From Clavibacter michiganensis subsp. insidiosus (GTDB lineage Bacteria; Actinomycetota; Actinomycetes; Actinomycetales; Microbacteriaceae): DNA of 64,000 nt. Below are positions 36,500 to 43,653 of this stretch, in pieces (the first letter of the stretch is position 1; the number at the start of each line of letters is the position of its first letter). The notes under the pieces are model-generated. The model did no database searches. It was not told the origin of the DNA and saw only the letters and a list, made by a program, of their open reading frames with translations. The stretch spans positions 62,001 to 126,000 of the forward strand of contig NZ_MZMO01000001.1 in assembly GCF_002240565.1 (NCBI RefSeq), given 5' to 3'. A program made the translations under genes and the position numbers.

Positions 36500-37806
36500 G
36501 CGGGTGCTCCTCGGTGGATGACGGCGCGGGTCGGGGCGGGGATGCGGGCGGGGGCGGATGCGCGCAGGGGGTCGGGCGGGGCGGCCGGCAGTGACGCGGC
36601 AGCGGGCGCGGCGGCAGCGGGCGCGGGGCCGGGATCGACGGCCCGGCCGGATCCGACGGCCGCCGCGATCCGCCGGACGGCCTCCCGCAGCACGTCGGGA
36701 TCGCAGGCGAGGTTGAGGCGCGCGTGGCCGGCGCCCCCGGTGCCGTAGCAGTGGCCGGCGTTGAGGGCGACTCGAGCCCGCTCGAGCAGCACCGCGGCGG
36801 GATCGGCGCCGAGGCCGAGCGGGCGGAGGTCGAGCCAGGCGAGGTAGCCGGCGGCGGGGCGGTGGTGGACGACGCCGGGCAGGTGCTCGGCGAGGAGGGA
36901 GGCGAGGAGGCGGTCGTTCGCGACGATTCGGGCGATGGCATCGTCGAGCCAGTCGGTACAGGAGAACGCGACGACGTTCGCGTGCAGCCCGAGGATGCTC
37001 GTGCGACAGGCCACCTCCTCGACGAGGCCGTCGAGGAGCTCGTGGGTGCGCGGATCCCCCGCGATGACGAGCGAGCACTTGGCGCCCGCGAGGTTCCAGC
37101 CCTTGCTCGCCGACGTGACGCACACGGAGCTGGCGCCGAGCGACTCCGCCAGCGGCGCGAACGGCGTGAAGGTCGCGCCCGGGAGCGTGAGCGGCGCGTG
37201 CACCTCGTCGCTGATGACGAGCACGTCGTGGCGGGCGGCCAGCCGCGCGACGGCCGCGAGGGTCCGGGCGTCGTGCACGAGCCCCATGGGGTTGTGCGGG
37301 TTGCAGAGGAGGAACGCGTCGACCCCGGACGCGAACGCGCGCTCGAGCCCCTGGAGGTCGAGGGAGGCGCGGCCGTCGGACACCAGGAGCGGCACCTCCT
37401 CGACGCGCGCGCCGGCCTCCTCCACCAGCTCGAAGAACGGCGGGTACACGGGCGGCGTGACGACGACGCGGCCGCCGCGCGGCACCGCGAGCCGCAGCGT
37501 CTCGACGATGCCGACGCTCACGTCGGTGGCGATGCGCACGCGGGACTCGTCGACGATCCAGCCCCAGCGCTCGCGGGCGAACCGGGCGAACGCGGGCGCG
37601 AGCGGGCCGGGGCCGTCGAGGTAGCCGACGTCGGACGCGCGCACGCGCCGCACCAGCTCCTCGACGACGGGCTCGGCGATCGCGTAGTCCATCTCGGCCA
37701 CGAACAGGGGCAACACGTCCGCGGGGAACCGCGTCCACTTGATGCTCGTGCGCTGGCCGCGGATCTCCTCGATCGGCGCCGTCGTGACCTCCACCATGCG
37801 GGCCAT
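36496..37806 (-). CDS. MalY/PatB-family PLP C-S lyase or aminotransferase
   Basis: The protein has 436 residues from ATG 37806 (ATG 37797 also possible). The class I/II fold is complete to about residue 385: LPLFVAEMDYAIAEPVVEEL, TPPVYPPFFELVEEAG, LCNPHNPMG, ISDEVHAPLTL and TSASKGWNLAGAKCSLVIAG with the PLP Lys. The last 45 residues are an Ala/Pro-rich tail that is unusual for the family. PatB/MalY enzymes cleave cystathionine or cysteine conjugates to release thiols. It is the first gene of the operon. Confidence 0.9.
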   Translation of the reverse strand: MARMVEVTTAPIEEIRGQRTSIKWTRFPADVLPLFVAEMDYAIAEPVVEELVRRVRASDVGYLDGPGPLAPAFARFARERWGWIVDESRVRIATDVSVGIVETLRLAVPRGGRVVVTPPVYPPFFELVEEAGARVEEVPLLVSDGRASLDLQGLERAFASGVDAFLLCNPHNPMGLVHDARTLAAVARLAARHDVLVISDEVHAPLTLPGATFTPFAPLAESLGASSVCVTSASKGWNLAGAKCSLVIAGDPRTHELLDGLVEEVACRTSILGLHANVVAFSCTDWLDDAIARIVANDRLLASLLAEHLPGVVHHRPAAGYLAWLDLRPLGLGADPAAVLLERARVALNAGHCYGTGGAGHARLNLACDPDVLREAVRRIAAAVGSGRAVDPGPAPAAAAPAAASLPAAPPDPLRASAPARIPAPTRAVIHRGAPA

Positions 37807-37982
37807 GGTGCCGCCCGCTCGGTCGCCCCCGCGAACGGGCGCGTCACACGGCGACACGCGCGGCCTCCCGGACCCGCCGCGGTGCGCTCCGTGTGGACAG
37901 ATCGGCTGACATCCCGGGGCCGCTCGCTACCGTGCAGCACCTGACCGCGGGCTCCCCGCGCACCCGACCGAGGAGTCCCCGC
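37807..37982. promoter_or_regulatory. Promoter region of the sulfur operon with shared 13-mer
   Basis: The gap separates the PatB start (minus) and a tiny membrane-protein gene (plus). It contains ACACGGCGACACG at 37846-37858, identical to 6266-6278 upstream of the other monooxygenase cluster, and CGTCACAC at 37842-37849, which also occurs at 6294-6301. No other structure is evident. Confidence 0.5.
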
Positions 37983-38159
37983 ATGCGTCGTCCCCTGCAC
38001 CGCCGGCTGCCCCTCGTCTGCGCGGTCGCCGCCGTCGGCGCCGCGTGCGTGGCCGCCCTCGTCGTCGGCACGTCCCTCGTGTCGGGCACGGTCGGGCTGC
38101 ATCGGCTCCTGCTCGCGGATCCGGTCGAGCCCGCTCCCGTCCTCGCCGCCTGCGTCTGA
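37983..38159 (+). CDS. Tiny single-helix membrane or exported peptide
   Basis: The 58-residue product starts at ATG 37983 with GAGGAG 7 bases upstream. A basic start (MRRPLHRRLP) leads into one hydrophobic segment (about residues 11-33) and a short C-terminal tail ending in Cys-Val. It could be a signal-anchored peptide. No family is recognised. It precedes the glycosyltransferase by 95 bases. Confidence 0.5.
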   Translation: MRRPLHRRLPLVCAVAAVGAACVAALVVGTSLVSGTVGLHRLLLADPVEPAPVLAACV

Positions 38160-38254
38160 GCCGCGGTCCCGCCCACCTCCACCCGCCCTGCCCCGCCCCG
38201 TCCCGGCGACGCGCCGCCGACCGGCGCGCACCACCTCCGAACGGAAGCCCCGCC

Positions 38255-39595
38255 ATGCCCTCCTACCTGCTCTGCGCCCCGCCCATCTACGGCCACCTCG
38301 CGCCGCTCGTCGCCGTCGGCCGCGGGCTCGCCGCCCGCGGGAACGACATCACCCTGCTGACGGGCGCGAAGTACCGCGAGCTGGTCAGCGACGCCGGGCT
38401 GCGATTCGCCCCCCTGCCGGAGGACGTCGACTTCGACGACGCGGACCTGGACGGCCTGCTCGGCGAGGCCAACGCCGCGCGCGGCGTCGCGGCGATCCGG
38501 AAGGGCATGATCGCCATGTTCGTCCGGGTGATCCCCGGGCAGCACCGCGCCCTGCGCGCGCTCCTGGAGGAGGGCCGCTTCGACGCGGTGCTCAGCGAGT
38601 CGGCGTTCACCGGGGTCGCGCCCTACGTCGAGCTCCCGCGGGCCGACCGCCTCCCCGTCCTGGGGCTGGCGACCACGCCCGTGACGCTCACGAGCGTCGA
38701 CGCGGCGCCCTTCGGCGCGGCCCTCCCACCCGGTCGCGGGCCGCTCGGCCATCTCCGCGACCGGGCGCTGACGGCGGCGGTCCGTCCCGCGCTCACCCGC
38801 CCGCTCCGGCGCGCGGTCGACGCCGTGCTGGCCGAGATCGGCGCGGCGCCCTCGCGCACGGACACCTTCGACTTCCCCTACCTCTCCTTCGACGAGCTCT
38901 TCCAGCTGAGCGTCCCCGCCCTCGAGTACCCGCGCCGCGAGCTGCCCGACACGGTGCGCTTCGTCGGGCCGCTGCGGGATGCGGTGGGCCGCGCGCACGA
39001 CGCGGCGCTGCCCGAATGGTGGTCCGACCTGCAGGACGGACGCCCGGTCGTGCACGTCACCCAGGGCACCATCGACAACGCGGATCCCGGCCGGCTCATC
39101 GCCCCGACCCTGCGCGCCCTCGCGGACGAGGACGTGCTCGTCGTCGCGACCACGGGCGGGCGCCCGGTCGAGGAGCTGGAGCGCGCGTTCGGCGGCCCCC
39201 TCCCCGCCAACGCGCGCGCGGCGGTGTCCGTCCCCCACGACCTGCTCCTGCCGCTCTGCGACGCGGTCGTGACGAACGGCGGGTTCGGCGGCGTGCAGCG
39301 GATGCTGGCGCACGGCCTGCCGCTGGTGGTCGCGGGATCCACCGAGGACAAGCCCGAGGTCGCGGCCCGCGTCGCCTGGGCCGGGTGCGGCCGGGACCTG
39401 CGGACGGGCACCCCGCGGCCGGAGGCCATCCGGCGTGCCGTGCGCGACGTGCTGACCACGCCGTCCTACCGCGCGCGGAGCCGGGAGCTCGCCCGCGTGA
39501 TCTGCGCGCTCCCGGATCCGGCGGACGTCATCGCCGCCGGGCTCGACGCGGCCGTGTCCGCCCGCCGGGGGCCGTCGGCGACGCACGGCGCCTGA
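38255..39595 (+). CDS. MGT-type (UGT-like) glycosyltransferase
   Basis: The protein has 446 residues with ACGGAAG upstream of ATG 38255. The GT-B fold begins YLLCAPPIYGHLAPLVAVGR, and the nucleotide-sugar domain has VVHVTQGTIDNADPGRLI, PHDLLLPLCDAVVTNGGFGG and STEDKPEVAARVAWAGCGRD, which match family 1 (MGT) enzymes that glycosylate macrolides, sterols or flavonoids. It is cytoplasmic. Activity on an antibiotic or lipid is possible but not shown. Confidence 0.9.
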   Translation: MPSYLLCAPPIYGHLAPLVAVGRGLAARGNDITLLTGAKYRELVSDAGLRFAPLPEDVDFDDADLDGLLGEANAARGVAAIRKGMIAMFVRVIPGQHRALRALLEEGRFDAVLSESAFTGVAPYVELPRADRLPVLGLATTPVTLTSVDAAPFGAALPPGRGPLGHLRDRALTAAVRPALTRPLRRAVDAVLAEIGAAPSRTDTFDFPYLSFDELFQLSVPALEYPRRELPDTVRFVGPLRDAVGRAHDAALPEWWSDLQDGRPVVHVTQGTIDNADPGRLIAPTLRALADEDVLVVATTGGRPVEELERAFGGPLPANARAAVSVPHDLLLPLCDAVVTNGGFGGVQRMLAHGLPLVVAGSTEDKPEVAARVAWAGCGRDLRTGTPRPEAIRRAVRDVLTTPSYRARSRELARVICALPDPADVIAAGLDAAVSARRGPSATHGA

Positions 39596-39621
39596 GCGGT
39601 CCGGGCGCGGCGGCGAGGCAG

Positions 39622-39969
39622 CTAGTACTGCGAGAGCTCGTAGAGGATCCCGCCGATCACGAGCACGACGGCACCGGACGCGAGCAGCCCGACGGAGGCC
39701 ACCGCGATGCCGCCCCCGATGAGGCGCGGCCGCTCCGCGGGGTGCCGCCGAGCGTCGCCGATCCCCCGCCGGACGCCCACGATCCCGATCACGAACGTGA
39801 CGATCGACGCCGCCGAGAACGGGAACGCCCCGATCAGGAGCTGCGGCTGGAGGACCAGGTACGCGGCCGAGATCGACGCGACGACGCCCACCGGCCCGAT
39901 GAGGCTCAGCCAGCCGAGCCGCCAGGCCCGGGATCGCGGGCGGAGTGCGGTGTCGTGCGGATCCGTCAT
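39622..39969 (-). CDS. Small membrane protein, DUF4190-like in character
   Basis: The protein has 115 residues from ATG 39969; an in-frame start 24 bases upstream is possible. A polar N-terminus of about 20 residues is followed by three hydrophobic segments (about 22-42, 48-65 and 84-108). A basic loop, RRGIGDARRHPAERPRL, separates the last two. The pattern resembles small DUF4190-like membrane proteins, though I cannot assign it firmly. Convergent with the glycosyltransferase gene. Confidence 0.6.
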   Translation of the reverse strand: MTDPHDTALRPRSRAWRLGWLSLIGPVGVVASISAAYLVLQPQLLIGAFPFSAASIVTFVIGIVGVRRGIGDARRHPAERPRLIGGGIAVASVGLLASGAVVLVIGGILYELSQY

Positions 39970-40046
39970 GGGTGGAGGGTATTCGCGGCCCACGCCTCAC
40001 GGTCGGCTGCGCGCCCCCGTCGCACCCCGCCCGGTAGCGCGGTCCC

Positions 40047-41426
40047 TCACGCGATCCGGATCAGCTTCCGGTTCGCGAACTCGTCGACCGCGTGGCGGCC
40101 GAGCTCGCGGCCCGAGCCCGAGCGCTTCACGCCGCCGAAGGGCAGCTCGGCCGCGTCGCCCAGCACGAGGTTGACCCAGACCATGCCCGCGTCGATGCCG
40201 TCCGCGACCCGCATGGCCTGCTCCGGATCCGTCGTGTACACGTAGGAGCCGAGGCCGAACGGGGTGTCGTTGGCGAGCGCGATCGCCTCCTCCTCGGAGG
40301 AGACGCGGTAGAGCGCGGCGACGGGGCCGAAGAACTCCTCGCGGTAGGCGTCCATCTCGGGCGTCACGTCGGCGAGCACCGCGGGCGGGAAGAGGTTGCC
40401 GTCGGGCTCGCCGCTCGCGAGCACGGTCGCGCCCTGGTCCACGGCGCGGGCCAGCTGCTCGGCGAGCCGCTCGGTGGCCGCGCGCGAGGAGAGCGGGCCG
40501 AGCAGGGTGCCGTCGGCCATCGGATCCGCGGGCTGCGCCGCCGTGAGCTCGGCCGTGAAGCGCGCGGCGAAGTCGTCGTAGAGGTGGTCGATCACGAGGA
40601 AGCGCTTGGCGCCGTTGCAGGACTGGCCGTTGTTGTCGAGGCGCGCGGCCACGGCGTCGGTGACGGCCGCGTCGAGGTCGTCGGTCGACAGGAGCAGGAA
40701 GGGGTCGGATCCGCCGAGCTCCAGCACGACCTTCTTGAGGTGCCGGCCCGCGATCTCGGCGACGGCGGCGCCCGCCCGCTCGGATCCCGTGACGGAGACG
40801 CCCTGCACGCGCGGGTCGGCGATCACGTCCTCGATCTGCGCGTTCGACGCGAGCACGCTCACGTAGACGCCCGGGTCGGCGCCGAGCTCCGCGGCCGCGT
40901 CGCGGTACATCCGCTGGATCGCCGCAGCCGACTCCGGGCACTGCGGCGCGTGCTTGAGCAGGATCGCGTTGCCCGTGACGATGGCCGGTGCCGCGAACCG
41001 GGCCACCTGGTAGTAGGGGAAGTTCCACGGCATGATCCCGAGCAGCACGCCGAGGCCCGACCGGCGGACGAACGCGGATCCGGTGCCGTCGGCGAGCTCG
41101 ATGGCCTCGTCGGCGAGGAACTCCTCCGCGTTGCGCGCGTAGTACGCCTGGATGTCGGCCGCGAAGTCGACCTCGCCGAGCGCCTGGTCGAGCGGCTTGC
41201 CCATCTCGCGCACGATGATCCGGGCCAGCTCGTCCCGGCGCTCCACGTGCAGCTCGGCGACGCGGGCGACGAGGGCGGCCCGCTCGGCGACCGTGGTGCG
41301 GCGCGACCAGCCGCGGTACGCGCCCTCGGCGGCGGCGATCGCCTCCTGCAGCTCCTGGTCGGTGATCTCGGGATGCTCGGCGACGGTCTCGCCGGTGGTC
41401 GGATCGGTGACGGCGTAGCTGCTCAT
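40047..41426 (-). CDS. gabD: NAD(P)-dependent succinate-semialdehyde dehydrogenase-like
   Basis: The protein has 459 residues, ATG 41426 with GGAGGAG upstream. The aldehyde dehydrogenase superfamily features are present: MPWNFPYYQVARFAAPAIVT, KKVVLELGGSDPFLLL (general-base Glu) and NNGQSCNGAKRF (catalytic Cys at about 262). The short N-terminus and ELPFGGVKRSGSGRELGRHA end are typical of the GabD/Sad group. It oxidises an aldehyde such as succinate semialdehyde. The leader is duplicated about 1 kb away (see the repeat at 41450-41481). Confidence 0.88.
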   Translation of the reverse strand: MSSYAVTDPTTGETVAEHPEITDQELQEAIAAAEGAYRGWSRRTTVAERAALVARVAELHVERRDELARIIVREMGKPLDQALGEVDFAADIQAYYARNAEEFLADEAIELADGTGSAFVRRSGLGVLLGIMPWNFPYYQVARFAAPAIVTGNAILLKHAPQCPESAAAIQRMYRDAAAELGADPGVYVSVLASNAQIEDVIADPRVQGVSVTGSERAGAAVAEIAGRHLKKVVLELGGSDPFLLLSTDDLDAAVTDAVAARLDNNGQSCNGAKRFLVIDHLYDDFAARFTAELTAAQPADPMADGTLLGPLSSRAATERLAEQLARAVDQGATVLASGEPDGNLFPPAVLADVTPEMDAYREEFFGPVAALYRVSSEEEAIALANDTPFGLGSYVYTTDPEQAMRVADGIDAGMVWVNLVLGDAAELPFGGVKRSGSGRELGRHAVDEFANRKLIRIA

Positions 41427-41449
41427 GGGGGCTCCTCCTGGGACGCCGC

Positions 41450-41481
41450 GCGGGTCACGCGGGTGGGCCCACGATATCGAG
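41450..41481. repeat. Left copy of a 32-bp direct repeat flanking the VbhA-Fic pair
   Basis: This segment in the gabD leader is repeated at 42464-42495 with 30 of 32 identities (differences at the 10th and 27th positions). It contains CGGGTGGGCCCACGAT. The two copies bracket the VbhA and Fic genes, which suggests insertion or duplication. Confidence 0.75.
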
Positions 41482-41540
41482 CGGCCTCGGTTCCGCCGGG
41501 GTCGCGCCGGTACGATCGGGCATCGAGGATCGGAGTGCGG

Positions 41541-41732
41541 ATGCCGGAGGATCGGGAGGGCGCCGGGCGCGAGGAGCGCCGCCGCCGGGTGGAGGACGCC
41601 GCGCACAGCGGCGAGATGGAGGGGCTTCACCTCACCCCCGGCACGTCGGAGGACGCCGGCGAGTACATCGCGGGGCACATCGACGCGGCGGAGCTGCGCG
41701 AGCGCGTCCGCGCCCGCTACGGCATCGGCTGA
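41541..41732 (+). CDS. VbhA-type antitoxin of a Fic toxin
   Basis: The protein has 63 residues from ATG 41541, preceded by GGAG. It contains the inhibitory motif SGEMEG (SxxxEG, about residues 23-28) flanked by a helix of Arg/Glu. This is the class I Fic antitoxin arrangement, in which the helix blocks ATP binding in trans. The C-terminus (AGEYIAGHIDAAELRERVRA would be the frame neighbourhood; the sequence shows EYIAGHIDAAELRERVRARY) is conserved in VbhA-like proteins. It is 10 bases upstream of the toxin gene. Confidence 0.8.
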   Translation: MPEDREGAGREERRRRVEDAAHSGEMEGLHLTPGTSEDAGEYIAGHIDAAELRERVRARYGIG

Positions 41733-41742
41733 CCCACGCGCG

Positions 41743-42426
41743 ATGGACGGCTTCGTCGATCCGTACGTGGACCCGGCGACGGGGATCCTCCGCAACCGCG
41801 TGGGCGCGCGCACGCGCGCCGAGCTCGACCGGGCGGAGGGCGACCTCTCCTTCGCCGCGATGATCGAGCTGCTGACCCGACCGCCGCGTCCCACGGGAGA
41901 CCTCGCGGAGCTCCGGGCGATCCACCGGGGCCTGTTCGCCGACGTGTACGGCTGGGCCGGGGAGATCCGCACCGTCGACATCCGCAAGGACGCGGAGGGC
42001 GCGGAGTTCTTCCTCCCGGTCTCGATGATCGACCGGGCGGCCTCCTTCACGGCGGAGGAGCTCCGCGCGGACGACATGCTCCGGGGACTCGACCGCCGGC
42101 GGTTCGTGCAGAGGCTCGCGCATCACTACGACCAGCTCAACTACATCCACCCCTTCGCTGAGGGGAACCGGCGGACTCAGAGGCTCTTCTGGGATCGCGT
42201 GGCTCGGGATGCCGGGCGGGTGCTGGACTGGCGTCGCGTGTCCGGCGCGGAGAACGACCGGGCGTCGCGCATCGCGTCCGAGAGCCGTGACCTGACTCCC
42301 CTGTGCACGATGCTCGAGAGGGTGGTCGTCCCTGCGGCTCCCCGGCCCCGAGCGGCCTCCGCTGCTCGGGATCGGAGCAGGCTGGGCGGCCTCGGCCCTC
42401 GCCGGGACACCGATCGCGGACGCTGA
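41743..42426 (+). CDS. Fic-domain toxin (VbhT-like) with variant active-site loop
   Basis: The protein has 227 residues. The Fic fold shows LRAIHRGLFADVYGWAGEIR and KDAEGAEFFLP, then the active-site loop HPFAEGNRRTQR at about residues 137-148. In the canonical motif HxFx(D/E)GNGRxxR the second Gly is Gly; here it is Arg (GNRR). The His, acidic residue, Asn and last Arg are retained. The usual target is gyrase or topoisomerase IV for VbhT-like toxins. The last 40 residues (after about 185) are Arg/Ala-rich and look non-conserved. Confidence 0.88.
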   Translation: MDGFVDPYVDPATGILRNRVGARTRAELDRAEGDLSFAAMIELLTRPPRPTGDLAELRAIHRGLFADVYGWAGEIRTVDIRKDAEGAEFFLPVSMIDRAASFTAEELRADDMLRGLDRRRFVQRLAHHYDQLNYIHPFAEGNRRTQRLFWDRVARDAGRVLDWRRVSGAENDRASRIASESRDLTPLCTMLERVVVPAAPRPRAASAARDRSRLGGLGPRRDTDRGR

Positions 42427-42576
42427 TCCCGGCGCCGAGGGCGGCGACCGTCGAGGCGTCCCAGCGGGTCACTCGGGTGGGCCCACGATGTCGAGAGTCG
42501 TCGGCGCCGCGGCCCCGTCCCGTCGCCGCAGGGGCGGATGCGACGGTCCTCCGCATCCGCCCCTCGGTGCCACCCG
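42427..42576. other. Mosaic spacer with fragments of neighbouring genes
   Basis: No gene is supported. 42431-42463 matches 30 of 33 bases of the SulP STAS coding region at 43765-43797 (WDASTVAAL on the minus strand). 42464-42495 is the right copy of the 32-bp direct repeat. The two fragments abut, giving a chimeric junction. Confidence 0.65.
42464..42495. repeat. Right copy of the 32-bp direct repeat flanking the VbhA-Fic pair
   Basis: This copy matches 41450-41481 at 30 of 32 positions. It follows the Fic stop by 38 bases. Confidence 0.75.
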
Positions 42577-42888
42577 TCAGAACCAGAGGTCGATGGTGAA
42601 GTCGAAGCGATCTCCGGCCTGCGCCTGCAGCTCCTTCAGGAGGCGGAACCCCTCGCGTTGAAACCAGCGACGCCGCTCCTCGGACCCGAACAAGCCCGTC
42701 TCCTCATCGGCATGCTGCCGGAAGAACGTCGCCCAGTCGACCAACCGCTGCTTCAGCTCCGGCGTGATCACCTCGTCCCACGCCACAGGCGGCCCGACTC
42801 CGATGCCGTCGTCCAGCGGCCATCTCTGGCCGTAGTCGACGGAGAGGCGGAGAGCACGTCGACCTGCACCTGCTCGCTCCTCAATCAC
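42577..42888 (-). CDS. Candidate immunity protein downstream of a secreted toxin-like gene
   Basis: The protein has 103 residues from GTG 42888, overlapping the toxin frame's stop by 8 bases. No signal peptide. It has LRLSVDYGQRWPLDDGIGVG, WDEVITPELKQRLVDWATFF and a C-terminal FQREGFRLLKELQAQAGDRF, an acidic, aromatic alpha/beta pattern. I do not recognise the family. Size, acidity and position immediately after a secreted nuclease-like toxin gene fit an immunity protein. An ORF that extends to 42999 has a poor N-terminal composition. Confidence 0.6.
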   Translation of the reverse strand: MIEERAGAGRRALRLSVDYGQRWPLDDGIGVGPPVAWDEVITPELKQRLVDWATFFRQHADEETGLFGSEERRRWFQREGFRLLKELQAQAGDRFDFTIDLWF

Positions 42889-43434
42889 GGACGCCTGCGC
42901 AATCCGGGACGATGGTCGGATACGAGGTGATGACCTTCCGAGTGTTCGCAGACACGATGACCGTCGGGTTGTAGACGCCCAGGAGAGCACCATCCTCATC
43001 GTGGATCTCGATGGACGTCGAGCAGCACAGCTTGCTGTCGCCTTCCGCTTCCGGATCGTCAGCGTGAATGGATTGATCCGTCATGAACATCATGAGATCG
43101 TCCAGTTCCCGCCTCCTCCGGCGCTGTCCACGATCGCCTGCCAGTCCCCTTGGTGGCGATCGCGGATGTGGTTGTGGCCACTCACCCCCGTGTCGTCACC
43201 GTCCTTGTCCCCGCAGAACATGTCGAGATGCCCTGCCCTCACATCCCAGGACTGGACGCTGACGTCACCGAGTCCGGCGTTGCACAGCGCGATGGTGGTC
43301 GCGCTCAGCTTCTCGTCTCCGAGGTCTGTCGGCGTGCCCGTACTGGCGCGCGTCGCTGCCTGCGCCCCGGACGCAGGGCCGATCATCGCGGCCGTGACCA
43401 TCGCAGCCGCCAGGATCTTCTTGTGCTTCTCCAT
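42881..43434 (-). pseudogene. Secreted BECR/EndoU-like toxin candidate, split by a frameshift
   Basis: Frame A, from ATG 43434, has a signal peptide (MEKHKKILAAAMVTAAMIGP, cleavage after GAQA at about residue 24) and ends with GVSGHNHIRDRHQGDWQAIV and GGGGNWTIS at 43090. Frame B (43093 to 42881) continues with a Cys-pair strand STSIEIHDEDGALLGVYNPT and ends NTRKVITSYPTIVPDC. Together they have the order HIxxRH ... xVITSYP seen in BECR-fold secreted RNases. One missing base in the CC at 43102-43103 (CCC expected) would join them into about 184 residues. Read strictly they are two ORFs with an ATGA overlap. Function is an inference. Confidence 0.6.
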
Positions 43435-43653
43435 GTTCCCGCGCTCCACACGAGGATCATGCGGAAGTGCGCACCAGGGATCGTCTCCCGGGGCGCATCC
43501 GCCCCATCTTCTGAATGGCGACAAGCCAACTCAGAGCGTGATGCTCCCGCCGGTCTGGTCCACAGGCGAGCGACGAGCGGGAGTCGCAGGCGGCGGGGCT
43601 CCCTCTGAGGGCGGTCGCCGGTCGATGAGGCGCCATCCGACGGAGCGTGGCGG
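43435..43653. other. Intergenic region before the toxin-like operon
   Basis: About 220 bases between the secreted-toxin start and the SulP stop, both on the minus strand. It should hold the toxin promoter. No gene or convincing repeat is seen. Confidence 0.5.

Noticed and set aside
42137..42556. Minus-strand ORF containing WDASTVAALGAG
   Set aside because: The match to SulP covers about 11 codons; the rest is unrelated. It is a fragment, not a gene.
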